A DNA stretch of 59,636 nt from Hominisplanchenecus murintestinalis (GCA_004793585.1 SRZB01000023.1:1-59636), one strand, 5' to 3'. Counted from the first letter of the stretch, positions 32,001 through 42,258 are shown. Translations and numbers: made by a program. The notes: generated by a model from the letters alone, not told the origin.

Positions 32001-33558
32001 TTATGCGGGAGGCGCGGGATGTGACATGCCGGATAAAGTGTGCCCGAAGTGTGGGGCGATGCTGATGAAAGAAGGGTTTGATATCCCGTTTGAGACATTC
32101 CTGGGATTTAAAGGGAATAAAGAGCCGGATATTGACTTGAATTTTTCCGGTGATTATCAGGGAAATGCCCACCGCTATACGGAGGTTATTTTCGGAAAAG
32201 GGCAGACGTTCCGGGCTGGGACGATTGGTACGCTGGCAGATAAGACTGCGTTCGGATATGTGAAGAATTATTTTGAAGAGAGAGGCCAGAGGAAGCGCGT
32301 GTGCGAGATTAACCGGATTGTCCAGGGATGCGTGGGGGTAAGGCGCACCACGGGACAGCATCCTGGGGGTATCATTGTGCTTCCGATTGGGGAGGAAATC
32401 TATTCTTTTACTCCGGTGCAGCATCCGGCGAATGACCAGAATACAGATATTATTACGACCCATTTTGATTACCATTCTATCGACCATAACCTGCTGAAGC
32501 TGGATATTCTGGGGCACGATGATCCGACGATGATTCGTATGCTGGAGGACTTGACCGGGCTGGATGCGAAGCAGATTCCGCTGGACGACCCGGAGGTCAT
32601 GTCACTGTTTACAAGCACGCAGGCGCTGGGGATTACGCCGGAGCAGATAGGGGGATGTCCTCTTGGGGCGCTTGGAATCCCGGAGTTTGGCACAGAGTTT
32701 GTTATTCAGATGCTTGTGGATACGAAGCCGAAAAGCTTTTCGGATCTGGTGCGTATTTCAGGGCTGTCCCACGGCACGGATGTGTGGCTGGGGAATGCCC
32801 AGACGCTGATTCAGGAGGGGAAGGCGACGATTTCCACGGCAATCTGTACCCGTGACGATATCATGACCTACCTGATTCATATGGGGCTGGACAGTGAGGA
32901 GAGCTTTACCATTATGGAGAGCGTACGGAAAGGAAAGGGGCTAAAGCCGGAATGGGAAGAAGAAATGACGAAGCATGATGTGCCGGACTGGTATATCTGG
33001 TCCTGTAAAAAGATTAAGTATATGTTCCCGAAAGCACATGCGGCGGCATATGTCATGATGGCGTACCGGATTGCCTACTGTAAAGTATTTTATCCGCTGG
33101 CTTACTATGCGGCATATTTCAGCATCCGCGCTTCGGCGTTCAGCTATGAGCTGATGTGCCAGGGGGAAGAAAAGCTGAAGCATTACATGAAGCAGTACCA
33201 GCAGCGGGCAGGCGAACTGACGAATAAGGAGCAGGATACGGTAAAGGATATGAAAATTGTCCAGGAAATGTATGCCAGAGGCTTTGCGTTCACACCGATT
33301 GATGTTTATACGGCGCAGGCGAGCCGTTTCCAGATTGTGGACGGAAAGCTAATGCCCTCTTTAAGCAGTATTGAGGGTATGGGGGACAAGGCGGCAGAAG
33401 CTGTGGAGGAAGCGGCAAAAGACGGGCCGTTCCTGTCCAAAGACGATTTCCGCAGCAGGACAAAGGTGAGCAAGACGGTGATAGATTTGATGGATGATTT
33501 GGGGCTGCTGGGGGATTTGCCTGAGTCGAACCAACTGTCGCTGTTTGACTTTGCGTAA
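29062..33558 (+). CDS. polC: DNA polymerase III alpha subunit, PolC type
   Basis: This 1,498-residue replicative polymerase of low-GC Gram-positives has in order: an N-terminal domain (1-200), a charged low-complexity linker rich in Lys and Glu (about 200-270), an OB fold (about 290-375), the PHP domain (from about 388, VELHCHTKMSDMDGVSD), with the proofreading exonuclease inserted (from about 473, YIVFDLETTGFSP), then the polymerase core with DIDLNFSG and a C-terminal helix-hairpin-helix region. The ATG at 29062 follows GGAAAGAAGAA; a start 11 codons earlier is possible. The linker is longer and more biased than in Bacillus. Confidence 0.96.
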   Translation: MAKSFFEVFPNLEVNPQVHSLFSQVTVTKVTVTSVRDRMRVYISSEKLIHKQYVYAVEQAIREQFFSGENIEVKLLEKFHLSRQYTAEKLMPIYRDSILMELKDYSIFEYNMFRQAVCEFVDGDSMNMTVERTVVAEDKADELVRVLEKIFCERCGLSLKIHMILKEPEESKARRNSELRVEQEVRAIQEQVSSGGAENMPEEHAEPEKAKPEEKKKTEKKEAGKKQAAVSGKEPSRKSGFQEKRGGFSREGGYRNSSVKRSDNPDVVYGRDFEEDAIAIEQIQSEMGEVVIRGQIQALDTREIRNEKTIIIIEITDYTDTIVVKMFARNEQVPEILENVKKGAFLKMKGVTTIDRFDGQLTIGSVVGIKKIPDFRKGRQDTSPEKRVELHCHTKMSDMDGVSDVKDIVKRAMEWGHKAIAITDHGVVQSFPEANHAVPKDSDFKVIYGVEAYLVDDLKDMVVNSHAQNLDDTYIVFDLETTGFSPSVNRIIEIGAVKVENGKITERFSTFVNPDVPIPFRIEELTGINDNMVLDAPQIAQVLPEFLEFCGDAVMVAHNASFDMSFIEENCRRLGIEREFTSVDTVALARVLLPQLGRFKLDTVAKALHVPLHNHHRAVDDAGCTAEIFVKFVEMLKARDAFQLDDVNKLGRNSKEQVKKLPSHHAIILAMNDTGRVNLYRLVSLSHIEYYQRRPLIPKSVFLENREGLLIGSACEAGELYQAILNGRSDQEIARLVDFYDYLEIQPLGNNKFMIASDKIENVTSGEDLIEINKKIVKLGEQFGKMVVGTCDVHFLNPEDEVYRRIIMAGKGFTDADDQAPLYLRTTEEMLAEFAYLGSEKAEEIVITNPNKIADMCEKISPVRPDKCPPVIPDSDKDLRRICYNRAHEIYGDELPEIVTERLERELNSIISNGFAVMYIIAQKLVWKSNDDGYLVGSRGSVGSSFVATMAGITEVNPLSPHYYCKECHYSEFDSEDVKPYAGGAGCDMPDKVCPKCGAMLMKEGFDIPFETFLGFKGNKEPDIDLNFSGDYQGNAHRYTEVIFGKGQTFRAGTIGTLADKTAFGYVKNYFEERGQRKRVCEINRIVQGCVGVRRTTGQHPGGIIVLPIGEEIYSFTPVQHPANDQNTDIITTHFDYHSIDHNLLKLDILGHDDPTMIRMLEDLTGLDAKQIPLDDPEVMSLFTSTQALGITPEQIGGCPLGALGIPEFGTEFVIQMLVDTKPKSFSDLVRISGLSHGTDVWLGNAQTLIQEGKATISTAICTRDDIMTYLIHMGLDSEESFTIMESVRKGKGLKPEWEEEMTKHDVPDWYIWSCKKIKYMFPKAHAAAYVMMAYRIAYCKVFYPLAYYAAYFSIRASAFSYELMCQGEEKLKHYMKQYQQRAGELTNKEQDTVKDMKIVQEMYARGFAFTPIDVYTAQASRFQIVDGKLMPSLSSIEGMGDKAAEAVEEAAKDGPFLSKDDFRSRTKVSKTVIDLMDDLGLLGDLPESNQLSLFDFA

Positions 33559-33588
33559 ATACAACTTTTTATTGAATTTTGGAGGTAG

Positions 33589-35082
<1,494 letters not shown>

Positions 35083-35209
35083 AAGTTACTGTGAATGGAG
35101 TGAATAGTAATATTTAGAAGTCCGTTGTGAAAAACAATAAGATTAGGGCTGTTTTAATTTGGCAATTTTATGTTATACTAATGGTACGATGCAGAAAGGG
35201 GTGGTGCCA

Positions 35210-35422
35210 GTGGAGACAGAACGTGTGGACAAGGAGAAGATGATTTTAGCAGTTCAGGCGGCAGTGGGGGTTTTGTATATTATCCTGGTGGTGCGGAGCA
35301 GCCTGAAAGGGCAGTCGCCGAAGATGAAAAAGGTGCTGGCAAAGCAGGCGAAGCGGATTGATAAATTGAACCGCCTGGAGTATAAGCAGGCGAAGCGTGA
35401 AATCCGGCGTAACAGACAGTAA
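35210..35422 (+). CDS. Small single-pass membrane protein
   Basis: This protein of about 70 residues has one hydrophobic span (MILAVQAAVGVLYIILVVR) followed by a strongly basic tail rich in Lys and Arg. The GTG at 35210 is chosen because AAAGGGG is well placed; an in-frame ATG at 35189 or GTG at 35201 could also serve. No family is recognised. It lies alone between glpK and pyrC. Confidence 0.65.
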   Translation: METERVDKEKMILAVQAAVGVLYIILVVRSSLKGQSPKMKKVLAKQAKRIDKLNRLEYKQAKREIRRNRQ

Positions 35423-35487
35423 GGATAAAGTGTTACAATCCGGCGCCACACGGAGAAAAGATTTAAAGCAAGGAGGAGGCGTGAATT

Positions 35488-36786
35488 ATGGGCATATTAA
35501 TTAAAGGCGGGAGGGTCATCGACCCGGACACAAAGACGGATGGGAAATATGATATTTTGCTTGAGGACGGAAAAATAAAGTCGGTTGCCAAAGAGATAAA
35601 GGAGAAGGCAGAGCGTGTGATTGACGCGTCAGGCTGCTATGTGATGCCGGGGCTGATTGACATGCATGTACACCTGCGGGACCCGGGGCTGACGTATAAG
35701 GAGAGCGTGGAAAGCGGGGCTCGGGCAGCGGCAAAAGGGGGATTTACCACCATCATTGCCATGCCGAATACAAAGCCTGTTACGGATGACAGGGACAGGG
35801 TTGGCTACGTGATGCGCAAGGCGGAGATGCTGGTGCCTATTCATGTCCTTCAGTCTGGAGCTGTGACGAAAGGGATGGAAGGAAAAGAGCCGGCAGACAT
35901 CGAAGGTATGGTGAAAGCAGGCGCGCCTGCCATCACAGAGGATGGAAAGTCTGTAATGGATTCAGGGGTCTATCGGGAAGCCATGAAAGAGGCGAAACGG
36001 CTGGGAATCCCGGTGCTGGCGCATTGTGAGGATATTAATCTGGTGCAGGGCGGCGTGGTAAATGCAGACGCAAATATGAAAGCCCTGGGGCTAAAGGGCA
36101 TCAGCAATGCGGTGGAGGATATCATCGTGGCGCGCGACATCATGCTGGCGAAGGAAACAGGCGTGCATCTGCATCTGTGCCATTGTTCTACAGAGGGAAG
36201 CGTGGAGATGGTGCGGCAGGCCAGGGCAGAAGGGGTATCTATCTCTGCGGAAGTGTGCCCTCATCATTTTACTTTGTCTACAGACGATATAAAAACTGCT
36301 GACGCTAATTACAAGATGAACCCGCCTCTTCGGACGAAAAAGGATGTGGAAGCCCTGCGGAAAGGGCTGGAAGAAGGCGTCATGGATGTGATTTCCACAG
36401 ACCATGCGCCCCACAGCGCAGAGGAAAAGAGCCGCCCGATAGAGGAAGCGCCTTTTGGAATCGTGGGACTGGAGACTTCTGTGGCGCTGACTTTGACGGA
36501 GCTGGTGGATACGGGCATCCTGACCCCTATGCAGATGGCAGAAAAAATGAGCTATAATCCGTCCAAAATCCTGGGGCTTGGCCGAGGATCCCTGGCAGAA
36601 GGGAAACCTGCGGATGTAACGATTATTGACCCTGAGACAGAGTATATCATTGAGCCGGAGTGTTTTGTTTCAAAAGGCAAAAATACGCCTTTCGGCGGAA
36701 AGAAAGTAAAAGGACAAGTTGTGGCGACTATCTGCGGAGGCGAGGTAGCATACGCACGCAGCTTAGAGGAGGACACAAAGAAATGA
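35488..36786 (+). CDS. pyrC: Dihydroorotase
   Basis: This 432-residue zinc amidohydrolase cyclises carbamoyl aspartate in pyrimidine synthesis. The metal-binding signature MPGLIDMHVHLRDPG and the later STDHAPHSAEEK motif identify the class I form. The ATG follows AAGGAGGAGGCG. It overlaps pyrF by four bases (ATGA), starting a pyrC-pyrF-pyrK-pyrD cluster. Confidence 0.96.
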   Translation: MGILIKGGRVIDPDTKTDGKYDILLEDGKIKSVAKEIKEKAERVIDASGCYVMPGLIDMHVHLRDPGLTYKESVESGARAAAKGGFTTIIAMPNTKPVTDDRDRVGYVMRKAEMLVPIHVLQSGAVTKGMEGKEPADIEGMVKAGAPAITEDGKSVMDSGVYREAMKEAKRLGIPVLAHCEDINLVQGGVVNADANMKALGLKGISNAVEDIIVARDIMLAKETGVHLHLCHCSTEGSVEMVRQARAEGVSISAEVCPHHFTLSTDDIKTADANYKMNPPLRTKKDVEALRKGLEEGVMDVISTDHAPHSAEEKSRPIEEAPFGIVGLETSVALTLTELVDTGILTPMQMAEKMSYNPSKILGLGRGSLAEGKPADVTIIDPETEYIIEPECFVSKGKNTPFGGKKVKGQVVATICGGEVAYARSLEEDTKK

Positions 36787-37709
36787 TACAGAAATTAATC
36801 AGCAATATACAAAAGACAAATGCTCCCATTGTGGTGGGGCTTGACCCAATGCTGGGCTATATTCCGGAGCATATCCAAAAAAAAGCGTACGCTGAATTCG
36901 GGGAGACTCTGGAGGGTGCGGCCGAGGCGGTATGGCAGTATAATAAAGAAATCGTAGATTGTACGTATGATTTGATTCCGGCAGTAAAGCCGCAGATTGC
37001 TATGTATGAGCAGTTTGGCATAGAGGGTTTAAAAGCCTATAAGAAAACAGTGGATTACTGTAAAGAAAAAGGTCTGGTAGTTATCGGGGATGTGAAGCGG
37101 GGAGATATCGGTTCTACATCTGCCGCTTATGCGGTGGGGCATCTGGGGAAGGTTCAGGTAGGAAGCAGGACTTATGCCGCTTTTGATGAAGATTTCGCTA
37201 CGGTGAATCCATATCTGGGGACGGACGGAATCAAGCCGTTTCTTGATGTGTGCAGGCAGGAGAAGAAGGGAATTTTCATTCTGGTAAAGACATCAAACCC
37301 TTCCAGCGGCGAATTCCAGGATCAGCTTATTGACGGAAAGCCGCTGTATGAGCTGGTTGGAGAGCATGTGGCAAAATGGGGTGAGGAGTGCATGGGCGAT
37401 ACTTACAGCTATGTAGGAGCAGTGGTAGGCGCTACTTATCCGGAGATGGGAAAGGTTCTCCGTAAAATCATGCCAAAATCCTTTATTCTGGTACCGGGAT
37501 ACGGCGCACAGGGCGGCAAAGGCAAAGATTTGGTACATTTTTTCAATGAGGACGGGCTGGGCGCAATCGTAAATTCATCCAGAGGAATCATTGCCGCTTA
37601 TAAACAGGAAAAATATGCAAAATTCGGGGCGGAGCATTTTGGGGAGGCTTCCCGGGCAGCTGTGGAAGATATGGCGGCTGATATTGCTCAGGCGCTGGAG
37701 AGCAGATAA
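36783..37709 (+). CDS. pyrF: Orotidine 5'-phosphate decarboxylase
   Basis: This 308-residue enzyme removes CO2 from OMP to give UMP. It belongs to the longer class (about 270-310 residues) with VVGLDPMLGYIP at the N-terminus and the catalytic stretch VIGDVKRGDIGSTSAAYA. The ATG at 36783 overlaps the pyrC stop and follows AGAGGAGG; the longer in-frame extension lies inside pyrC. Confidence 0.95.
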   Translation: MIQKLISNIQKTNAPIVVGLDPMLGYIPEHIQKKAYAEFGETLEGAAEAVWQYNKEIVDCTYDLIPAVKPQIAMYEQFGIEGLKAYKKTVDYCKEKGLVVIGDVKRGDIGSTSAAYAVGHLGKVQVGSRTYAAFDEDFATVNPYLGTDGIKPFLDVCRQEKKGIFILVKTSNPSSGEFQDQLIDGKPLYELVGEHVAKWGEECMGDTYSYVGAVVGATYPEMGKVLRKIMPKSFILVPGYGAQGGKGKDLVHFFNEDGLGAIVNSSRGIIAAYKQEKYAKFGAEHFGEASRAAVEDMAADIAQALESR

Positions 37710-37715
37710 TTATAG

Positions 37716-37742
37716 TAACCGTCCGGTTTTGCCGGGCGGTTA
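37716..37742 (+). terminator. Hairpin between pyrF and pyrK
   Basis: TAACCGTCCGG (37716-37726) pairs with CCGGGCGGTTA (37732-37742). There is no T-run, so it may be a processing or partial termination site. The rest of this 157-base gap holds small GC-rich inverted segments. Confidence 0.5.
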
Positions 37743-37866
37743 TAGTCAACAGCCTCGCTGTAAGCAGTGAGATATTAGACCCTCGCGGCATTCGCTAAAT
37801 ATCCGCACAGGTGCGGCTGCCGGGTTCATTGCCCGCGGGAATAAATACATAGCAGGAGAGAAAAGT

Positions 37867-38646
37867 ATGCCAGGTAAATGGAAAGAAACCGCAAAAATTG
37901 TAGGACAGACAAAAATCGGAAAAGGGATTTACAGCATGTGGCTGCAGACAGAGGAAATTGCCGGACATGCAGTGCCGGGACAGTTTATTTCCGTGTACTG
38001 CCGGGATGGAAGCCGTCTGCTGCCCAGGCCAATCAGTATCTGTGAGATTGACAGGGAGATGAAGCAGCTGCGCATTGTGTACCGGGTGGCGGGAAAAGGT
38101 ACAGAAGAATTTTCGAAGCTGGAAACGGGCGGCAGCCTGGAAATCATGGGGCCGTTGGGAAACGGTTTCCCACTTTCACGGATGGAAGAGAAACATCATG
38201 CCATGCTTATTGCAGGCGGCATCGGGATTCCTCCGGTGGTAGAGCTGTCAAAGCAGCTGCCAGGTGGGAAAAGCATCGTAGTGGGATACCGGGATGAGCT
38301 GTTTCTTACAGAAGAACTGGGGAAGAACGGCAGCGTATTTATCGCTACAGAGGATGGAAGCGCCGGGACGAAGGGGAATGTGCTGGATGCTGTCAGGGAA
38401 AATGACATTCAGGCAGATATTATTTATGCCTGCGGTCCTACACCGATGCTGCGCGCATTGAAAGCTTACGCACAGGAAAAAGGGATTGAGTGCTGGATTT
38501 CCATGGAGGAGCGCATGGCGTGTGGAATTGGCGCGTGCCTGGCCTGTGTCTGTCAGTCGAAAGAGGTGGACGGGCATTCTCATGTACATAACAAACGAGT
38601 ATGTAAAGAAGGCCCGGTATTTTTGGCGTCGGAGGTGGAGTTATGA
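37867..38646 (+). CDS. pyrK: Dihydroorotate dehydrogenase electron transfer subunit
   Basis: This 259-residue iron-sulfur flavoprotein passes electrons from PyrD to NAD+. It has an FAD-binding barrel ([20 protein letters not shown]), an NAD-binding fold, and a C-terminal [2Fe-2S] site at [15 protein letters not shown] plus a later Cys in [10 protein letters not shown]. The ATG follows AGCAGGAGAGAAAAGT. It overlaps pyrD by four bases, so the two subunits of the type 1B enzyme are coupled. Confidence 0.95.
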   Translation: MPGKWKETAKIVGQTKIGKGIYSMWLQTEEIAGHAVPGQFISVYCRDGSRLLPRPISICEIDREMKQLRIVYRVAGKGTEEFSKLETGGSLEIMGPLGNGFPLSRMEEKHHAMLIAGGIGIPPVVELSKQLPGGKSIVVGYRDELFLTEELGKNGSVFIATEDGSAGTKGNVLDAVRENDIQADIIYACGPTPMLRALKAYAQEKGIECWISMEERMACGIGACLACVCQSKEVDGHSHVHNKRVCKEGPVFLASEVEL

Positions 38647-39548
38647 TTGATACGAGAGTAAATATTGCCGGAGTGGAGCTGAAAAACCCTGTGATGACTG
38701 CGTCCGGGACATTTGGCTCCGGCGCAGAGTATAGTGAATTTGTAGATTTGTCCAAGCTGGGGGCAGTGGTAACAAAGGGTGTGGCAAATGTGCCGTGGCC
38801 AGGGAATCCTACGCCACGGGTGGCTGAAGTATATGGCGGTATGCTGAATGCCATCGGGCTTCAGAATCCGGGTGTCGATGTGTTTGTGGAGCGGGACATT
38901 CCGTTTCTCAGGCAGTATGACACAAAGATTATCGTGAATGTATGCGGCAGGAGTACAGAGGACTACTGTGAGGTAGTGGAGCGTCTCGGAAGTGAGGACG
39001 TGGATTTGCTGGAAATCAACATTTCCTGTCCGAATGTCAAGGAGGGCGGAATCGCTTTCGGGCAGAATCCGGCATCTGCGGAGGCTATCACAAAAGCAGT
39101 GAAGCGGGTGGCGAAACAGCCTGTCATTATGAAACTGAGTCCAAATGTGACGGATATTGCGGAAATGGCGAAGGCCGTCGAGGCGGGCGGCGCGGATGCT
39201 GTTTCTCTGATAAACACTTTGACAGGAATGAAGATAGACATCCACCGCCGTGCCTTTGCCCTGGCGAATAAGACCGGAGGATTGTCCGGCCCGGCAGTAA
39301 AGCCTGTGGCGGTGCGCATGGTCTATCAGGTGGCAAATGCCGTGAAACTGCCGGTGATTGGCATGGGAGGTATTGCGACGGCAGAGGACGCCCTGGAATT
39401 TATCCTGGCGGGAGCCACGGCAGTCTCCGTCGGAACAGCGAACTTCTTTCGGCCTGCGGCGACGATAGAGATTGCGGAGGGCATAGAGGAGTATATGAGG
39501 AAATATAAGGTGGACGCTGTGACGGAGTTAATCGGTGCGGTGAGGTAG
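38643..39548 (+). CDS. pyrD: Dihydroorotate dehydrogenase B, catalytic subunit
   Basis: This 301-residue FMN enzyme oxidises dihydroorotate to orotate. The active-site cysteine, typical of class 1 enzymes, is in [25 protein letters not shown] binds the FMN phosphate. With PyrK it forms the NAD-dependent type 1B heterotetramer usual in anaerobic Firmicutes. It is the last gene of the pyr cluster before an accessory patch. Confidence 0.96.
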   Translation: MIDTRVNIAGVELKNPVMTASGTFGSGAEYSEFVDLSKLGAVVTKGVANVPWPGNPTPRVAEVYGGMLNAIGLQNPGVDVFVERDIPFLRQYDTKIIVNVCGRSTEDYCEVVERLGSEDVDLLEINISCPNVKEGGIAFGQNPASAEAITKAVKRVAKQPVIMKLSPNVTDIAEMAKAVEAGGADAVSLINTLTGMKIDIHRRAFALANKTGGLSGPAVKPVAVRMVYQVANAVKLPVIGMGGIATAEDALEFILAGATAVSVGTANFFRPAATIEIAEGIEEYMRKYKVDAVTELIGAVR

Positions 39549-39794
39549 ATAGAATTGATTTCCAGAAAAGCGTAGGTATGTGCTTTGTTTACCAGAGCAT
39601 GATGAAAGTTTCAGTATAGGCGTAACAGAGGCAGGAATGTCTATCCAGGGCTGATATTGAAAAAAATCAGACTGCTCTGGTAAAATTACCGCAAGAATAA
39701 ATTAATAAATAAAAATAGCATTGAAAATATAAAAAAGATATAATAAAATATTACTATCACAATTGTCTGATTGAGAGAGGAGAAGAATTAAGCA
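39549..39794. other. AT-rich spacer after pyrD
   Basis: No gene is seen. A weak promoter-like pair TTGAAA (39721-39726) and TAAAAT (39744-39749), spaced by 17 nt, points at the broken ORF that follows. The change to AT-rich sequence marks the edge of the accessory patch. Confidence 0.5.
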
Positions 39795-40034
39795 TGTGCA
39801 AAAAGTAACTAAACCAATGAAACTGTGCAGAGGAGGTTTTATTATCATCCTTCTATGACGGATTATTTTAAATCTTATTCAATTAGTGATACAAGTGTCT
39901 GCGACATTACTTATACGGATCCCAGCTTAATTAGTATTGTTGCAAAAAAGCCCGGAAAAGCAGTGGTTACATTTTATGGGGAGTTTAGGGATTATTTTAT
40001 TTATGTTACAGTAGAAGAACCAGCGTCAAAGTAA
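39795..40034 (+). pseudogene. Broken small secreted protein with Ig-like (BIG2-type) domain
   Basis: A GTG at 39795 after GAGAGGAGAAG opens a signal-peptide-like start (KPMKLCRGGFIIILL) that stops at a TGA. A different frame then runs to 40034 and encodes SISDTSVCDITYTDPSLIS...KKPGKAVVTFYG...YVTVEEP, the strand pattern of a bacterial Ig-like domain. A frameshift between them best explains the arrangement. The function is unknown, and an intact 69-residue ORF starting at the GTG at 39825 is an alternative. Confidence 0.45.
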
Positions 40035-40207
40035 CTTTTTGTAATGGTCTGTAATGGTCATAGTAAAAACTCTTATCTGGATGTCGGACAATTAGGATAT
40101 TTACATGTTTAAAGGGAGGCTGCAATAGAAGGGACCTGTTGACAAAATACCCCCAAATGGCTTTCAGTATGGTATGATTATGATATCAATTGAGGGAGGT
40201 CATTTTT

Positions 40208-40420
40208 ATGATGGGAAAACAGAACGGACAAATTCAGATAGCAATTCTGGATATTGATTCTATGATTCCAGAAGATCATCTTTTGAGACAAATTAAAGAC
40301 GAGGTTTTGACAAAGTTTTTCCGATTGCAATTCCGGCTCGAAAGTATGGAACGGGAGCATATTTATTTCAGGGGACATACCGACTGTATTTCGTATCTGA
40401 AAAAGGTCATGGCATTGTAA
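40208..40420 (+). pseudogene. IS1182-type transposase, N-terminal remnant
   Basis: The frame from ATG at 40208 (after GAGGGAGG) reads MMGKQNGQIQIAILDIDSMI then PEDHLLRQIKD, the start of an IS1182-family DDE transposase. After about 30 residues the similarity stops. The sequence that follows makes better sense in another frame (PIAIPARKYGTGAYLF... to GHGIVN and a stop), apparently the tail of an unrelated lost gene. This is a remnant only. Confidence 0.6.
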
Positions 40421-40437
40421 ATTGAATATTTCAGCAT

Positions 40438-40469
40438 AAGCGGTATGGGAATTTCCTGTACCGCTTTTT
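40438..40469 (+). terminator. Intrinsic terminator
   Basis: AAGCGGTA/TACCGCTT (40438-40445 and 40459-40466) is followed by TTT. It probably belonged to the lost gene whose tail precedes it, and it insulates the next operon. Confidence 0.75.
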
Positions 40470-40512
40470 ACATACCGAAATTGACTTTTCTTTGAATTTG
40501 AACAACAACCTA

Positions 40513-40541
40513 TTGATATTATTCGCCTTGTTGTGTATAAT
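40513..40541 (+). promoter_or_regulatory. Promoter of DUF6788-DUF3990-DUF3791 operon
   Basis: TTGATA (40513-40518), a 17-nt spacer and a perfect TATAAT (40536-40541) lie just before the first gene, predicting a very short leader. Confidence 0.75.
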
Positions 40542-40556
40542 AGAGATAGGCAGGTG

Positions 40557-40865
40557 ATGGAATTGAATTTGATTTTGCATACGGTTACGCAGGAAAAGCA
40601 GAGAATTGAATATATGCTGCTGAAATATCAAAATGAATTGTCCTCTTTGCCGAGGGGTACGATCTCGGAAAAGACAGTTGGCGAAAAGACCTATTACTAT
40701 CTGAAATACAGGGACGGCAAAAAGGTTGTTTCGCAATATGTCAGTAAAAAAGAAATAGAAAATGTGCGCGCTCTTGTAGAAAAGCGGCGGCACATTGAGA
40801 CAATGGTGAAATCCTTGCAGGAGGAAAAAGCGATTGCGGATAAAGTATTGGAGGGTGCGGTATGA
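40557..40865 (+). CDS. DUF6788-like protein
   Basis: This 102-residue protein has a helical N-terminus, a core with the family-like pattern [20 protein letters not shown] then [14 protein letters not shown], and a helical C-terminus. The family is small, soluble and of unknown function, and often lies beside toxin-like genes in gut Firmicutes. The ATG at 40557 follows AGGCAGG. Its stop overlaps the DUF3990 start by four bases, so it is translationally coupled to it. It could be the regulatory or antitoxin partner. Confidence 0.7.
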   Translation: MELNLILHTVTQEKQRIEYMLLKYQNELSSLPRGTISEKTVGEKTYYYLKYRDGKKVVSQYVSKKEIENVRALVEKRRHIETMVKSLQEEKAIADKVLEGAV

Positions 40866-41353
40866 TTTTATATCACGGTAGCAATGTGATTGTTTCCGAA
40901 CCGAAATTGATTGAGCAGAATAGGTTTCTTGATTTTGGGTTTGGATTTTACACGACAACAAATAAAACGCAGGCAATAGGCTTTGCGGATAAGGTGACAA
41001 AGCGCCGTAAAGAAGGTGACAAAGCCGTCAGCGTTTATGAAATTGACGAAGCCCGCGCTTTTCGTGAATGTTCCGTCCTGCGGTTTGACAGTGCAAATGA
41101 GGCTTGGCTGGACTTTGTATCAGAAAATCGTTCCGGCAATTATACGGGAAAAGCCTATGATTTCATTTTCGGCCCCGTTGCGAATGATGATGTTTATACC
41201 ACATTTACGCTCTATTCCGCAGGCGTACTTACAAAGGAACAGACTTTGGAGGCATTAAAAATCAAAAAGCTGTATAATCAGTTGGTTTTATCAAGCGAAA
41301 AGGCACTTTCCTATCTAAAATTTATCGGGACAGTCCCGCAGGAGGAATTGTAA
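40862..41353 (+). CDS. DUF3990 protein, ADP-ribosyltransferase-like
   Basis: This 163-residue protein matches DUF3990: [18 protein letters not shown] at the N-terminus, then [19 protein letters not shown], with acidic residues in the C-terminal half ([11 protein letters not shown]). DUF3990 is grouped with ADP-ribosyltransferase folds; YHGS and FYTTT fit the His and Tyr positions that bind NAD. Catalysis is inferred, not shown. It is the second gene of a tight four-gene operon and is the most likely toxin or effector in it. Confidence 0.82.
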   Translation: MILYHGSNVIVSEPKLIEQNRFLDFGFGFYTTTNKTQAIGFADKVTKRRKEGDKAVSVYEIDEARAFRECSVLRFDSANEAWLDFVSENRSGNYTGKAYDFIFGPVANDDVYTTFTLYSAGVLTKEQTLEALKIKKLYNQLVLSSEKALSYLKFIGTVPQEEL

Positions 41354-41592
41354 TGGGAGAAGAAAAATTTGGTGCTGTTATGGGCGTGCTTGTAGAGCAG
41401 ATCGTTCACCTGATTACTGAAAACTATGCGTATGACGAAATGATTGCTTCAAACGAGTTTTACAATTCAAAGGTTTACGCCCTATTGGAACAGGAAGATA
41501 CGAAGCTGTGGCATTTCAGTCCTCTTACCCTGTTCAATATGTTTGACGAAGAAAAAAAGACAGGCAGTTTTGAACTGCCGGAGGAGGCTTGA
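41353..41592 (+). CDS. Small acidic protein of the DUF3990 operon
   Basis: This 79-residue acidic helical protein ([20 protein letters not shown]...) has no recognised catalytic motif. Its start overlaps the DUF3990 stop by one base and follows GGAGGAATT. The C-terminal half (KLWHFSPLTLFNMFDEEKK) recalls small partner proteins found with DUF3791. It may be an antitoxin-like or accessory subunit. No function is known. Confidence 0.7.
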   Translation: MGEEKFGAVMGVLVEQIVHLITENYAYDEMIASNEFYNSKVYALLEQEDTKLWHFSPLTLFNMFDEEKKTGSFELPEEA

Positions 41593-41594
41593 TT

Positions 41595-41807
41595 ATGAGC
41601 AGTCAAGGAAAATTTATGATTTATTGTGCTGAGCAATACAAGTTGGCAAAGCACCTGACGGGCAAGCAGCTTGCGGAGCTTTTCAGCCGTTACCGTGTAT
41701 GGGAGTATGTTTACTCTTGCTATGAAGCCCTGCATACGACAGGTACAAACTATATCATTGAGGATATTGATTTGTATATCGAAGCACGCAAGCCTGCTAT
41801 GGTGTGA
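41595..41807 (+). CDS. DUF3791 protein
   Basis: This 70-residue protein fits DUF3791: an N-terminal FMIYCAEQYKLAKHLTGKQL helix followed by LFSRYRVWEYVYSCYEALH and a final IEDIDLYIEARK. DUF3791 and DUF3990 genes are repeatedly neighbours in gut Firmicutes. The ATG at 41595 follows GGAGGAGG; a TTG two codons earlier overlaps the upstream stop. As the last gene of the operon it is a candidate immunity or antitoxin component, by inference. Confidence 0.78.
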   Translation: MSSQGKFMIYCAEQYKLAKHLTGKQLAELFSRYRVWEYVYSCYEALHTTGTNYIIEDIDLYIEARKPAMV

Positions 41808-41843
41808 TAAAATTGAGGCAAATAAAAATGGATATGTTTTCAT

Positions 41844-42258
41844 TTGATTCTGAAATTAGACGGCTTTATTATTGTTGGCGTTGATGAAGAAACCGATTAT
41901 TCTATTTGTGATGTTACAAATGATTCAAACAGAAGAAGAACCCAAGACATTGTTGCATTTTTGCGTGAGAAAAAATTTGCCGGCGGTATTCGCCCAACGG
42001 TGTATGTGCAACCACTCTTTTTTAGGAAAAATGAAATAGATGTTATTGTTATTAAAAATGACCGTAACACGCCTTACTATTTAACCGAGCAATACCAAGG
42101 TGTATTTGCTAATAATATCTATGCTCGGATAATGGATACCAATACTCCTAAAAACTCGTCAGCCGATATTAATATTGTGGAAAAGCTATGGAAAAAGCGG
42201 TTTGGCATTGACGCCACAGCACTTGAACGAGCGCACATGTTTTACAAAATCCTGCGGA
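41844..42258 (+). pseudogene. AlbA/Schlafen-type ATP-binding protein fragment
   Basis: The frame reads DGFIIVGVDEETDYSICDVT... through GGIRPTVYVQPLFFRKNEID and YYLTEQYQGVFANNIYARIM to EKLWKKRFGID, the middle of an AlbA_2/Schlafen-type domain protein. The N-terminal domain start is missing, and the frame runs into an IS481 remnant on the other strand near 42258. Both ends are therefore lost. Proteins of this type are frequent in defence-related loci, and its position next to the DUF3990 operon is notable. Confidence 0.65.
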
